Shown here: positions 1-8,073 of the stretch, piece by piece | Layout: every line of letters starts with the position of its first letter | Numbering within the stretch: the stretch's first letter is position 1 | NCBI GenBank assembly: GCA_030611625.1 | Contig: JAUWPK010000004.1 | Span: 1 to 24,057, forward strand | Direction: 5' to 3' | DNA length: 24,057 nucleotides | From: Promethearchaeum sp. | Lineage (GTDB): Archaea; Asgardarchaeota; Lokiarchaeia; Sigyniarchaeales; Promethearchaeaceae | The notes under the pieces: model-generated | Database searches by the model: none | What the model was told of the DNA's origin: nothing | What the model saw: the letters and a program-made list of their open reading frames with translations, nothing else | Position numbers and translations under genes: made by a program

Positions 1-105
1 ATATATTGTGTTTCATGTGAATATGAAGTGATTCAAATATTTTTTTAAAAATCATAGAGAAGCAGTAAGAAGAGAAAATAAGTAAAAAATAGAAGATTGA
101 AAAAA

Positions 106-534
106 TTAGGCATTTAATTTCAAATCAGTTCCACAAGCAGAACAGTAAACTGCATTTCTTTCATGTTTGGAGCCACATAATGGGCAGAAGCTTGTACCTT
201 CATTAGAAGTTGATGTAATGCTTGTAGGTTGTTCCTGTTTCCTGTAATATGAGGATTCAGTAACATTAGCATAATTTTTCTGGCTTGATTTTGGTGCCTT
301 CAAATTCATTTCTTCTTTTTTGATTCTGGAATATTTCATTGATTTATCTATTGCATGAATAAATAATACTAATCGTGGGATCATCGACCACCAGACTGAA
401 TCGAATAATATTGTAAATACAATACTAACTATTATTAATGCAATCCAGGCATCCTTCATTTCTTTTCGAGCAAGGGTTAAACGTTCAGATTCATCAGCAC
501 GTGATGAATTATATGAGCAATGTGTGTTCTTCAT
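106..534 (-). CDS. Small membrane protein with C-terminal zinc ribbon
   Basis: I do not recognise a named family. The 142-residue protein has a charged N-terminus, a hydrophobic stretch at about residues 29-63 broken by DSVWW (probably one or two membrane passes), a low-complexity linker, and a C-terminal zinc ribbon with CPLCG and CSACG (Cys117, 120, 131, 134). This architecture is common in Asgard and other archaeal proteins of unknown role. The zinc ribbon would lie in the cytoplasm if both helices cross the membrane. It is transcribed away from the longin/GTPase genes, so it is not in their operon. The start is the first in-frame ATG and no strong Shine-Dalgarno sequence is seen. The coding call is fairly secure; function is unknown. 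Confidence 0.7.
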   Translation of the reverse strand: MKNTHCSYNSSRADESERLTLARKEMKDAWIALIIVSIVFTILFDSVWWSMIPRLVLFIHAIDKSMKYSRIKKEEMNLKAPKSSQKNYANVTESSYYRKQEQPTSITSTSNEGTSFCPLCGSKHERNAVYCSACGTDLKLNA

Positions 535-674
535 TTTTTTTCATCGGACTATAGATAGTTCCTAATAATAAGAAGTAAATTTGATTATAAGAACAATTTT
601 TAGGCCAATTTTTATCACGAATTAAAAATTGTTTTTTAAAACAAATAAAAAAAAAATTCAGAATAAATGTTTTT

Positions 675-1217
675 ATGATTGAAAGGATAATAAAAATAAG
701 TATGCAAATTGCACTTCAAATTATCTTCTCCCAGTTCGATGAAAGAATGGGTCCATTTACATTGGTATTTTTTCCAAAAGATATCCCTAAATTTACAGAA
801 AGCACAGTTTCAAACATGACAATTGATCTTTTAACCTATTCTAAGAGCGTCTTGGATGAATTAGCAATAATGTCCTTCCCTCAATTAAAGAAAAAAGGGC
901 TTATAAAACTTTTAGATTGGAAGGACCCCACCCGCAGAGGTGGAAGAAGAGAGGCCACACTCTCGATATTATTTGAAGAAAAAGATGATCCTATTCTATA
1001 TAAATATAAAGATGACATTGAGGAACAAATAAATGAATTTCTCATAGATTTTCTACCACTTATCCAAAAAAAGGTAGAAAAAAACCTCCTGCAAGATAAA
1101 CTTAAAAAATTCCATAAACATCTCCAAAATTTCTTACATAAACTAGCTTCTCAGGAATTACAGTTTGATGATAACTCAAAACAATTCCCAAAGACACAAG
1201 AACAATCAAAAAAATAG
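675..1217 (+). CDS. Longin-like domain protein (profilin-like fold)
   Basis: This 180-residue protein starts with a beta-rich segment, IIFSQFDERMGPFTLVFFP (residues about 16-34). It is followed by a helix and by a second strand region with RRGGRREATLSILFEE (residues about 88-103). The pattern of a short first strand, a GP turn and a later RGG strand is what I associate with longin-type domain proteins of Asgard archaea, which bind small GTPases. Fold assignment is inference from pattern, not alignment. The C-terminus is a charged helical tail. The stop codon follows directly on an A7 run and overlaps the first codon of the Rab-like GTPase frame, so the two are made together or as a fusion. 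A second in-frame ATG at 702 could be the real start, because it puts the first strand nearer the N-terminus. Confidence 0.6.
   Translation: MIERIIKISMQIALQIIFSQFDERMGPFTLVFFPKDIPKFTESTVSNMTIDLLTYSKSVLDELAIMSFPQLKKKGLIKLLDWKDPTRRGGRREATLSILFEEKDDPILYKYKDDIEEQINEFLIDFLPLIQKKVEKNLLQDKLKKFHKHLQNFLHKLASQELQFDDNSKQFPKTQEQSKK
1208..1217 (+). promoter_or_regulatory. A7 run next to stop codon: candidate -1 slippage site
   Basis: The last codons of the longin-like gene read TCA AAA AAA TAG. In that frame A AAA AAA is a perfect X-XXY-YYZ slippery heptamer directly before the stop. A -1 shift, or one extra A in the transcript, continues straight into the GTPase frame (next codons ATA GTA TTC). No hairpin stimulator was identified by eye. 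A miscounted homopolymer in the assembly would look the same. Confidence 0.5.
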
Positions 1218-1741
1218 TATTCGCTTTTAAAACCATCATAATTGGGGACCCCGGTGTGGGAAAAACCTCAATGGTGCTCCAATTTACAGATAAAGCATTC
1301 CGAAGAAGTTATATTCCAACGATTGGAGCCAACATCACCGAAAAATCAATAATTTTTCATGATACTGAATTTCAGATGATTCTATGGGATCTTGCAGGGC
1401 AATCAAAATTCCAAAAAATCCGTTCACTTTACTATAACGGCGCACAATGCGTGATTATAGTTTTTGATTTAACCAAACCCGAATCATTTGAGAATATTAA
1501 GAACTGGTATTCAGATATAAAGAGTAATTTCAATAATTTTAATGAGCTCGAGGTTGTGTTGTGTGGAAATAAAAGCGATCTGAATGAAGAAATCCAAATT
1601 TCAGAAGAAAAAGCGTTAAACTTAGCAACTCAACTGAATATCGACTATCTTGAAACATCAGCTCTAAATGGCAAAAATATAGATAAAATTTTCGATAATA
1701 TGATTAATAACATGATCTCAAAGGATTTTATTGAGATATGA
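1214..1741 (+). CDS. Ras/Rab-like small GTPase, no canonical start
   Basis: This is a eukaryote-type small GTPase with all G motifs: GDPGVGKTS (P-loop), IPTIG in switch I, WDLAGQ (G3), NKSD (G4) and ETSA (G5). No C-terminal prenylation cysteine is present. The first ATG/GTG/TTG in frame is GTG at 1256, inside the P-loop, which would remove the first strand and half of the nucleotide-binding loop. The frame is open upstream to 1175 and encodes the missing strand (VFAFKTIIIGDP) from an ATA at 1214, which overlaps the TAG of the preceding gene as ATAG. From there the protein would be 175 residues, a normal Rab length. Options are AUA initiation coupled to the upstream stop, a -1 frameshift at the A7 run giving a longin-GTPase fusion, or a sequence error. 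Family call is very secure; the start is not. Confidence 0.9.
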   Translation: MVFAFKTIIIGDPGVGKTSMVLQFTDKAFRRSYIPTIGANITEKSIIFHDTEFQMILWDLAGQSKFQKIRSLYYNGAQCVIIVFDLTKPESFENIKNWYSDIKSNFNNFNELEVVLCGNKSDLNEEIQISEEKALNLATQLNIDYLETSALNGKNIDKIFDNMINNMISKDFIEI

Positions 1742-1937
1742 CTTAGTTTTTGATTTTTTCCAAACATTCAATGAATAAATATGATAATGGAATAGTCCTT
1801 ATAGAGAAGCACTTTCCTTTTATCCCTTAATTATGTCTATTTCTTACTTAGTTTACACATATGATTGAAAATTAAAAGTTATTCTAAAAAAAGTCTATAA
1901 ATCTTCATAGTTTTTGCATTTTTTAAAAAAACACTAA

Positions 1938-1953
1938 TGAAATACTTATATAT
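1938..1953 (+). promoter_or_regulatory. BRE/TATA-like promoter for the Rag-like GTPase
   Basis: TGAAATACTTATATAT forms a purine-rich BRE-like element followed by a CTTATATAT TATA box. It lies about 65-75 bases before the possible starts at 2017 and 2029, giving a leader of roughly 40-50 bases. It is the clearest TATA element in this otherwise featureless gap. Confidence 0.45.
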
Positions 1954-2016
1954 CTATACAACTAATCATTTCAATAGAATTTTATTTACAAAAAGTTTTT
2001 TTTTAAAAAAATAAGG

Positions 2017-2577
2017 ATGTGCCAACTAATGAGCAACGAAACAAATCAAGAAGAACCAATTAAAGTCGTTATTATGGGTCTGGAAAATGCTGGAAAAACC
2101 ACAATTGTAGATGTTCTAACACAGAAAATAAGATACGACCAACTTACTCCCCCTGACATGTATCCTACCAAAAATGTAGAAAGAACAACTCTCATTGAGA
2201 AAAACACTGTAGTGTGGGATTTTGGAGGTCAAGAACTCTACCGCAATGAATACTTAACTGATCCAGAAAATTACCTTCGTTTTACATCATTTGCATATTA
2301 TGTAGCAGATGTTCAAGATTACTACAGGCTTTATTCTTCTACTATGTACTTCATGACAGTTTTTCCAATAATTATAAGAAACAGTCCAGATGCAAAAATG
2401 ATTATCCTCTTTCATAAAATGGATCCAACCTATGATCCATCTAAAAAAGAACTAAAAAAAAAATTCCTTGATCAGATAGAATCCTTTATAGAATCGCACA
2501 AAACATCAATAGAGATATTTGATACGACTATTTTTGATATAAAGAGCATTACAACTGCATTCAGTCGCGTTCTATAA
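2017..2577 (+). CDS. Gtr/Rag-like (Arf-related) small GTPase
   Basis: Motifs are GLENAGKTT (P-loop, residues 21-29), Thr51 in PTKN as the likely switch I threonine, WDFGGQ (G3, 67-72) and HKMD (G4, 133-136). The end, DTTIFDIKSITTAFSRVL, closely resembles the last strand and helix of the Gtr/Rag GTPase domain. The C-terminal roadblock-type domain of eukaryotic Rags is absent, so this is a GTPase-only version. In eukaryotes Rags act as nutrient-sensing dimers on lysosomes; the archaeal role is unknown. ATG at 2029 (MSNETN) is the more likely start, since GGATGTG lies about 6-12 bases before it, whereas ATG 2017 lies within that element. It sits downstream of a longin-like protein and a Rab-like GTPase, with its own likely promoter. 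Confidence 0.9.
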   Translation: MCQLMSNETNQEEPIKVVIMGLENAGKTTIVDVLTQKIRYDQLTPPDMYPTKNVERTTLIEKNTVVWDFGGQELYRNEYLTDPENYLRFTSFAYYVADVQDYYRLYSSTMYFMTVFPIIIRNSPDAKMIILFHKMDPTYDPSKKELKKKFLDQIESFIESHKTSIEIFDTTIFDIKSITTAFSRVL

Positions 2578-2632
2578 AAAGCATGTCATATTCAGTACCC
2601 TTAAGAAGAATAATCAAATAGAACTAAGAGAA

Positions 2633-2953
2633 TTATGAACGAAAATATCCTGCTTTTTTCAAAGCTTCCACAGAAATCTTGGTACTTGGACCATCTCCTC
2701 TTGACACATTTACACTGACTTTGCCTTCCAAAGCTTCAAAGATTTCAGCTACATCACCATGTATAAATCCAGGACACAACATTATAGCTTCTATTGATTC
2801 GTTTTGTAAATACTCTTTGGATACTTGTAATGCCTCTTCTTGGGTTCTAACAACTATAGAAAATAATTTATACTTTCCCGTATCAATTACGGTTCTATGC
2901 TTCTTATAATCAGCATCAGGTGCATGCGCAATGAATAAAGCTTTAAATGCCAT
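2633..2953 (-). CDS. DUF6506-like small protein
   Basis: This is a compact 106-residue alpha/beta protein. Features are an N-terminal strand KALFIAHAPDAD, a middle segment with EEALQVSKEYLQNESIEAI, then LCPGFIHGDVAEIFEAL and VNVSRGDGP. The arrangement (ADYKKHR near the start, CPGF-H in the middle) matches what I recall of the uncharacterised DUF6506 family. No enzymatic activity is established for that family. It has no co-directional neighbour and seems to be monocistronic. Its promoter predicts a leaderless or near-leaderless transcript. Family name is a recollection and moderately sure. Confidence 0.7.
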   Translation of the reverse strand: MAFKALFIAHAPDADYKKHRTVIDTGKYKLFSIVVRTQEEALQVSKEYLQNESIEAIMLCPGFIHGDVAEIFEALEGKVSVNVSRGDGPSTKISVEALKKAGYFRS

Positions 2954-2975
2954 ACTATTGATTATACATAAGTAA

Positions 2976-2983
2976 TATTTAAA
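2976..2983 (-). promoter_or_regulatory. TATA box for the DUF6506-like gene
   Basis: On the minus strand TTTAAATA is centred about 26-27 bases before the ATG at 2953. Archaeal transcription starts about 25 bases after the TATA centre, so the transcript probably begins at or within a few bases of the start codon. Confidence 0.4.
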
Positions 2984-3102
2984 TCTTAAAAAGCCATATT
3001 TATTGAATTGTAAATTGCATTATCATTCATTTCAACTAAATTCCTTAAACTCTTAACATATTTGATTATACAAATTTTTAAGAGTAAATTATTTTTTTAA
3101 AT

Positions 3103-4797
3103 ATGAAGGAGATTGGGATGAATATTTCAAAATTTAAAAATGAAAATGAAAAATCCAACACAATAATAATCACCGAGAAAAATTTATTGTTTGAAGAATT
3201 GTATTCTGAAATTACGGAAGAGTTTGAAAGAATTTCGCAAAAATTAGATCAAAAACCTCCTGCAAATAATCCAATTTCACCCAATACAGATTTCGTCCTA
3301 GAACCAGATCTCTTGCTTCCTTTTAAGCAATTAAATGTTCAAAAATATAACCCAAAAATCTTTAATATGATTGAAAAGTTATTACCTGCTTTTCATGATA
3401 ACTTACATATAGCTTTCGCTTGCGATATGCGCCATTTTGTGATTAATATACGAAATATTTACAATAAAATTGTTACTGAAAGTTTTCTCTTTTATAAATT
3501 CTTCAACACCATCTTTAAACAAAAACTTCTGGATATGATAAATGAATGGAGGTTAGCATTCAACGAAAAAAAAATTAAGTTAACAATTGTTTTATCATTA
3601 AAAGGATTTTATCTTGATTCAAATAAAGAATTCAGATCAGTTTCTGTGTTTAAGAATGAATATTCCGAAGTAAAATTCTCAAAACATAAAGATTATTCAA
3701 TTTTTTCAAATCGTGATCCCTTAATTGGAGGGGAAAAAAAATTAGGTTTCAGCTCAGTATCCCTTCAATTTGCTCCTTATTGTATTACTGCTCAAACTAA
3801 AATTAATTTTTGGATTTCTAGATTTGATAATAAGGGATTTTTAATAAATGAAGAATTTAATCTTGGATTCTTACCAATCTGGGATAAAACAAAAGAAATT
3901 TTGCAAATTCTTGCACTAGAAGGGAGACCGCTCAAGTATGGAAGACCTTTTTATCAATTCCCTTGGTGGATATCTAAAAAAACAACTCATCATCTAAATT
4001 TTCCCATACCTGAATGGATTGATCAAAGTAATTTCATATACAATCAATTTGGTGAAGGATTAGTTCCTGATATTCGAGATGATAGGAGTGATGTCTGGAT
4101 ACCAAAAAGATATCCACGAATTTCAAGAAAACTTAGCAAATTTTTAGAAAACGATTTCATTAAAGTATCAACATCAGATCCTCTTAATCCAACTGAATTA
4201 TTAACAAACGAATATTTTAAAGAGAATAATATAAAGGGAAACTTACAACGAATTCAACGAAAAATAATTTTATTACAAAAAGAAAATACCAATTTTAATT
4301 TTAAAAAGGTACATTTCATATTAAATAAATTATTAGAGATTGGAAAAGCGGATCGAATTGAAGATGTAATACTAAATACTTGTTTAATGTTTGAATCGAT
4401 ATTTTTAAGGGGGATGAAAGATGAATTGAAATATCGGCTAAGTCTTTACGCTTCTTCTCTAATTGCAAATAATTTTCCTGAATTTGAAAAAGAAATGGAT
4501 TTTATAAAAGCATTGTATAATGTACGAAGTGGAATAATTCACGGTTCTGATAAATGGAAAAAGGGAAAACCATTTAAAAAACTGATTAAATCTTTCCAAG
4601 TACCAGAATTGATTTCATTGTATCAAAATGGGGATGAAAACAAGATGATTATCTTAGAATTTAATCTCAAACATCTTCTATACCAAAAATGTTGTAAGAT
4701 CATAAATTCTTTAATTCAAAAGGATTTAGATTGTTCCCAAGCATTCCAAAAAGCAGGATTTCTAAAATTTTTTTTGAAAAATCGAAAGGAAAATTAG
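3103..4797 (+). CDS. Large protein with C-terminal ApeA-like HEPN domain
   Basis: The 564-residue protein has an N-terminal half I cannot assign and a helical C-terminal region (about residues 400-555) resembling Apea-type HEPN domains. EDVILNTCLMFESIF is followed by YRLSLYASSLI and then by LYNVRSGIIHGS, which contains the RX4H signature (Arg475, His480). HEPN domains with this motif are commonly metal-independent RNases, often in antiviral or stress systems. Whether this one is active is inference. No Cas gene, toxin partner or methylase lies next to it. The best start is probably ATG 3118 (MNISKF), because AGGAG at 3108-3112 is well spaced for it; ATG 3103 lies upstream of that element. A gene-poor stretch of about 800 bases follows. 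Confidence 0.8.
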   Translation: MKEIGMNISKFKNENEKSNTIIITEKNLLFEELYSEITEEFERISQKLDQKPPANNPISPNTDFVLEPDLLLPFKQLNVQKYNPKIFNMIEKLLPAFHDNLHIAFACDMRHFVINIRNIYNKIVTESFLFYKFFNTIFKQKLLDMINEWRLAFNEKKIKLTIVLSLKGFYLDSNKEFRSVSVFKNEYSEVKFSKHKDYSIFSNRDPLIGGEKKLGFSSVSLQFAPYCITAQTKINFWISRFDNKGFLINEEFNLGFLPIWDKTKEILQILALEGRPLKYGRPFYQFPWWISKKTTHHLNFPIPEWIDQSNFIYNQFGEGLVPDIRDDRSDVWIPKRYPRISRKLSKFLENDFIKVSTSDPLNPTELLTNEYFKENNIKGNLQRIQRKIILLQKENTNFNFKKVHFILNKLLEIGKADRIEDVILNTCLMFESIFLRGMKDELKYRLSLYASSLIANNFPEFEKEMDFIKALYNVRSGIIHGSDKWKKGKPFKKLIKSFQVPELISLYQNGDENKMIILEFNLKHLLYQKCCKIINSLIQKDLDCSQAFQKAGFLKFFLKNRKEN

Positions 4798-5605
4798 TTT
4801 GAATCATTGTTTTTAATAATGACCTTTAAATCCATATTAATCAGGTAAAATTAATTTCGGGTGAAAATTTATCAATTACGATAAATCAAAACTTTCATAA
4901 CCAGCTCCTTAAAATAGAACATAATTAAATGATTTTTATTTTTTGAAATATGAATTCAGCTATCGATTTCATGCTAATTGAATGATTTTTATCCGTAATG
5001 AAAAAGATTTTAAAACCATTTCTGAAACTGTAATCCCCAATATTATTACCTCCAATTAGCCCAACTTCTTATGAACGAAAAATATTGGCCAAAGAGTGGT
5101 TGCATATCAATGGAGTGAGAACCTAATCCCAAGTAACTCAAAAGATTAAGGACCTATGGTGCACCGCTTTCAAGTATTTTAAACAGATTAACAATTAGAA
5201 TAAAACACGGAATTAAATTATTTTAACAGGAATTTCTTCATTTGTTTTGGGGAAAATATTTAATTTTCTCAAAAAAAAGTGGTCGATTAAAAAAATAAGA
5301 AAGAATATCCTCACATTCCATCTTCGAAATCTCTAAAGTACTAATAGTATGATTATTAATTATTTAACTTCTAATTTCCAAAAAATATAGAATAAAAAAT
5401 CAACCAGATCATGTGATCCACAATTATATTAAGCATAAAAGATTCGGTTTCAATACCAAGGATAAGTAATTTGTACTTAAAGCAAATTCACATTTTTGTC
5501 GGTAGTGAGGGAGACTATTAAATATGTATTACACTTTAAGTTACATACATTTCGCAATACAAAAATAAAAATTTTTTATACTAAAACAAAAGAAGGTGCA
5601 ATTAA
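4798..5605 (+). other. Gene-poor intergenic stretch
   Basis: About 800 bases with stops in all frames and no convincing gene. A slightly less AT-rich patch at roughly 5080-5170 breaks into fragments in every frame and could be decayed coding sequence or an unrecognised RNA. A strong ribosome-binding-like GAGGGAG at 5508-5514 precedes only a 13-codon frame starting at 5524. No tRNA fold was found. Confidence 0.5.
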
Positions 5606-5767
5606 ATGAGTCAAACACACAGTTTATTTCCAGATATGAAGAGTTCAAATATTGAATGGGAAAAAAGATTAAAATTTATCAAAATTCAAAAAGAAAAATA
5701 TCAAAAAGAAATCAAGGAACTCTTAGAGAGATATTTTTTAAAAAAAGGAAAAATTGTGATATCCTGA
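5606..5767 (+). CDS. Small basic helical protein, 53 residues
   Basis: ATG at 5606 is preceded by AAGGTG ending 8 bases upstream, a good archaeal ribosome-binding site. The frame runs 53 codons to TGA. The product starts MSQTHSLFPDMK, and most of the rest is a lysine/glutamate-rich amphipathic helix ending in a basic tail (FLKKGKIVIS). It may form a coiled coil. It converges with the ribbon-helix-helix-like gene, with the two ends 9 bases apart. No family is recognised. The support is the ribosome-binding site and the plausible composition only. Confidence 0.45.
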   Translation: MSQTHSLFPDMKSSNIEWEKRLKFIKIQKEKYQKEIKELLERYFLKKGKIVIS

Positions 5768-5776
5768 TTTGAATGT

Positions 5777-6022
5777 TTAAGAAACACTTAAATTTTTACG
5801 TAAATCAAGTATATCGTATGAAACCTTGTTTGCTTTCATTAATACTTCTTTTCCCTTAGAAGATTCAGCCCAAACACTTAAAATTGTATCGATACCGTCA
5901 CTATAATTCTTGACGATTTTACATTTAACAAGAGTATCTACAATTTCTTTACTTCTTCGAGATAATGAAAAAGAAGATCTCCATTCTTTTTTATTTATAT
6001 AATTAATTTTATTTTCAATCAT
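5777..6022 (-). CDS. Small ribbon-helix-helix-like protein
   Basis: The 81-residue basic protein has SSFSLSRRSKEIVDTLVK followed by NYSDGIDTILSVWAE. This resembles a ribbon-helix-helix fold: a beta strand, a first helix, a turn with Asn/Ser-Asp-Gly, then a second helix. Such proteins are DNA-binding repressors or antitoxins. The similarity is by pattern only. The partner, if any, could be the convergent 53-residue gene, but convergent orientation is unusual for toxin-antitoxin pairs. No strong Shine-Dalgarno sequence precedes the ATG. It is flanked on both sides by gene-poor DNA. Confidence 0.55.
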   Translation of the reverse strand: MIENKINYINKKEWRSSFSLSRRSKEIVDTLVKCKIVKNYSDGIDTILSVWAESSKGKEVLMKANKVSYDILDLRKNLSVS

Positions 6023-6137
6023 GCAATTTCACTTTCATTTTATGATTTACAATATTAAATTAGATTAAAGAAGTATTTATATTTTATTTTGTATGATTAT
6101 TATTATAAATTTTACAATGTATGATGAATTTAGTTAA

Positions 6138-6290
6138 TCGAGAAATTATATAAATTACGAAAATAAAAGAAAAAAATATACATATGTTCTTCCCTTTAAT
6201 GACGAAATACTGATTATAATAACATTAATAGTAATTGTTGCAGTTGGATGTTTGACAGTTGTTTATGTCCTAATAAAACCCCGTAATTAA
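6138..6290 (+). pseudogene. Possible C-terminal membrane-anchor remnant without start
   Basis: One frame is open from 6138 to TAA at 6288-6290 and ends with a strongly hydrophobic segment (LIIITLIVIVAVGC, continuing to VVYVLIKPRN), typical of a C-terminal membrane anchor with a positive-inside tail. The frame contains no ATG or GTG, and its only TTG lies inside the hydrophobic stretch. A short out-of-phase ATG frame begins at 6184 and ends at TGA 6211. It could be the eroded end of a surface protein or a small protein broken by a frameshift. Apart from this, the 6023-6446 gap holds nothing I can support. Confidence 0.3.
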
Positions 6291-6446
6291 AAGGTAATAA
6301 AATGAAAATATCATAAATTGGAGTAATATTTTAATTCTAGTTAGGTTTTATTAATTTTATTGCTTTAAAACAAACCAAAAATCCGAACCCGTACATAATT
6401 TTAAATAAACCAAACCGATATATTAAGTAAAGGCGCAAAAAAAAAC

Positions 6447-7793
6447 ATGGCTCCCTATAAATTCGAATACATGAAGTTTTATGATGATCTGGAAACTATT
6501 TCTCGGCCCTACTCTAAAATTAATGATCCGATCTCTCGTGATTTCTTACTAAAAATTAGGGAAATATTTAAATCAGAAAAAGGAAAATGGGGAATGGCGA
6601 TCTCAGTGGGAAAAGAAAATGGTTTGGTTAAAGAGTTAAGTCTGGGTACTCATGATGAAAACTTCTCGCCAGAATTCTATCAAAAACTACAACCCCTATT
6701 ACATGAAATCCCTAAGTATTTACCTCATCTGCTCATCTTAAGTATCCGTATAAATAAATGGAAATCAATACCTAGTGAATTCGCCGAATTAACTGAACTT
6801 ATTGAATTTTCTATCGGTGGAAATGAACTCTCCTCAATCCCGCCCAACCTCTTCGATAACATGAAAAATCTGAAATTTATTGGATACATGGGTGCTAAAA
6901 TGACCGAAATTCCTTCTCTAACCAACAACTCATTTGCGAGTTTAGAAGATCTGTCCATTTCCAATTGCCACTACCTTAAAAAAATCCCCGCTCTCGACGC
7001 ACTCGTTAATTTGCGATGGTTGGAAATTAAAAACTCCGCAATCGAATCTCTCCCCGACAACATCGGTGATTGCTATCATCTTGAAGAAATTAAATTGACC
7101 GCTTGCCCAAATCTCCGAAAATTGCCCGAAAGCATCAGTAAACTGACCTCATTGCGAAAATTTAGAATATACGAGTGCGGACTTGAAGAACTGCCCAAAA
7201 GTCTGTTTAAACAACCAAATCCGCCTATAATCCCAATGAATATCTGGTACTGCCCCATTTGCACTACGCTAACACAAGAAATGCGCATCGAATTGCCCCC
7301 TTCCATCTATGTTGACCCACTCCATATACCAAAATCAAAACTTAATTCTCCCCTATCCGAATCAGAACTAGATGAACCCGATATCAGAAGTATAGCTGAA
7401 CTTGAACATGTCGGACATGAAGATATGACCGAAGCTGAACGAGATGCATGGTGGAACTACATCTCAAATTTCAAAATTGATGATATTAAATCCAAATCGT
7501 ATGATGATATGACCACTACCGAACGAGACGCCTGGGATTCCTATATCGATAAAATTGACGATGAAGAAAAGAAGAAAATCGAAAATTGCCTCGCATATCA
7601 AACATTTATGGATTTTTATAAACTGGTTCGAGATGGTGAACTACAAATGAAAAAAGAGAAAGAGGAAAGGGAAAAAGCAAAATTAAAAGAAGAAAAAGAA
7701 AATCAGGAAAATAATGTCAAAGAAGCTCGCGAAAAAGAAAAAAAAGAAGAAGAAAAGAAAAGTTGGACAAAAATAAAAATTGAAGAAGGATAG
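6447..7793 (+). CDS. Leucine-rich-repeat protein with charged C-terminal coil
   Basis: Residues about 88-255 carry roughly seven to eight leucine-rich repeats of the LxxLxLxxNxLxxLP type, for example LTELIEFSIGGNELSSIPP and LRWLEIKNSAIESLPDNIG. After CPICTT comes a linker with two copies of a short module, DMTEAERDAWWNYIS (326-340) and DMTTTERDAWDSYID (354-368). A Lys/Glu coiled coil (about 395-438) and the tail KKSWTKIKIEEG complete the protein. There is no signal peptide, so a cytoplasmic scaffold or binding protein is likely. Codons are visibly more C-rich than in neighbouring genes, which hints at a different history. The tail is nearly repeated at the end of the PadR regulator downstream. 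The partner is unknown. Confidence 0.85.
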   Translation: MAPYKFEYMKFYDDLETISRPYSKINDPISRDFLLKIREIFKSEKGKWGMAISVGKENGLVKELSLGTHDENFSPEFYQKLQPLLHEIPKYLPHLLILSIRINKWKSIPSEFAELTELIEFSIGGNELSSIPPNLFDNMKNLKFIGYMGAKMTEIPSLTNNSFASLEDLSISNCHYLKKIPALDALVNLRWLEIKNSAIESLPDNIGDCYHLEEIKLTACPNLRKLPESISKLTSLRKFRIYECGLEELPKSLFKQPNPPIIPMNIWYCPICTTLTQEMRIELPPSIYVDPLHIPKSKLNSPLSESELDEPDIRSIAELEHVGHEDMTEAERDAWWNYISNFKIDDIKSKSYDDMTTTERDAWDSYIDKIDDEEKKKIENCLAYQTFMDFYKLVRDGELQMKKEKEEREKAKLKEEKENQENNVKEAREKEKKEEEKKSWTKIKIEEG

Positions 7794-8073
7794 CACTATA
7801 AACTGGAGATTTTTTTACTTAATTTTAAAAAAGTTGAGTTCTATAATTTAATGATCGAAATCTTTGAAATTCTTCATGAGTTTCCTTTTTTGGCTTGTTT
7901 AATGGATGATTAGTTTTTGCATATTCGAAACCGAACATTTAAATAATGGTATTGTCATTGTTATTTTAGAGATTAATCGAATTCGAATACTAATTGAAAA
8001 ATAAAAATGAAAAAATTACGATTTTCAAATTCTCCCAAAAATCTCAAAAAAATACCATCAACAAAAAAAAAGG

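Noticed and set aside
5440..5465. T-arm-like GGTTTCAATACC suggesting a tRNA
   Set aside because: The stem does not pair properly and no acceptor stem, anticodon arm or CCA-proximal pairing is found around it.
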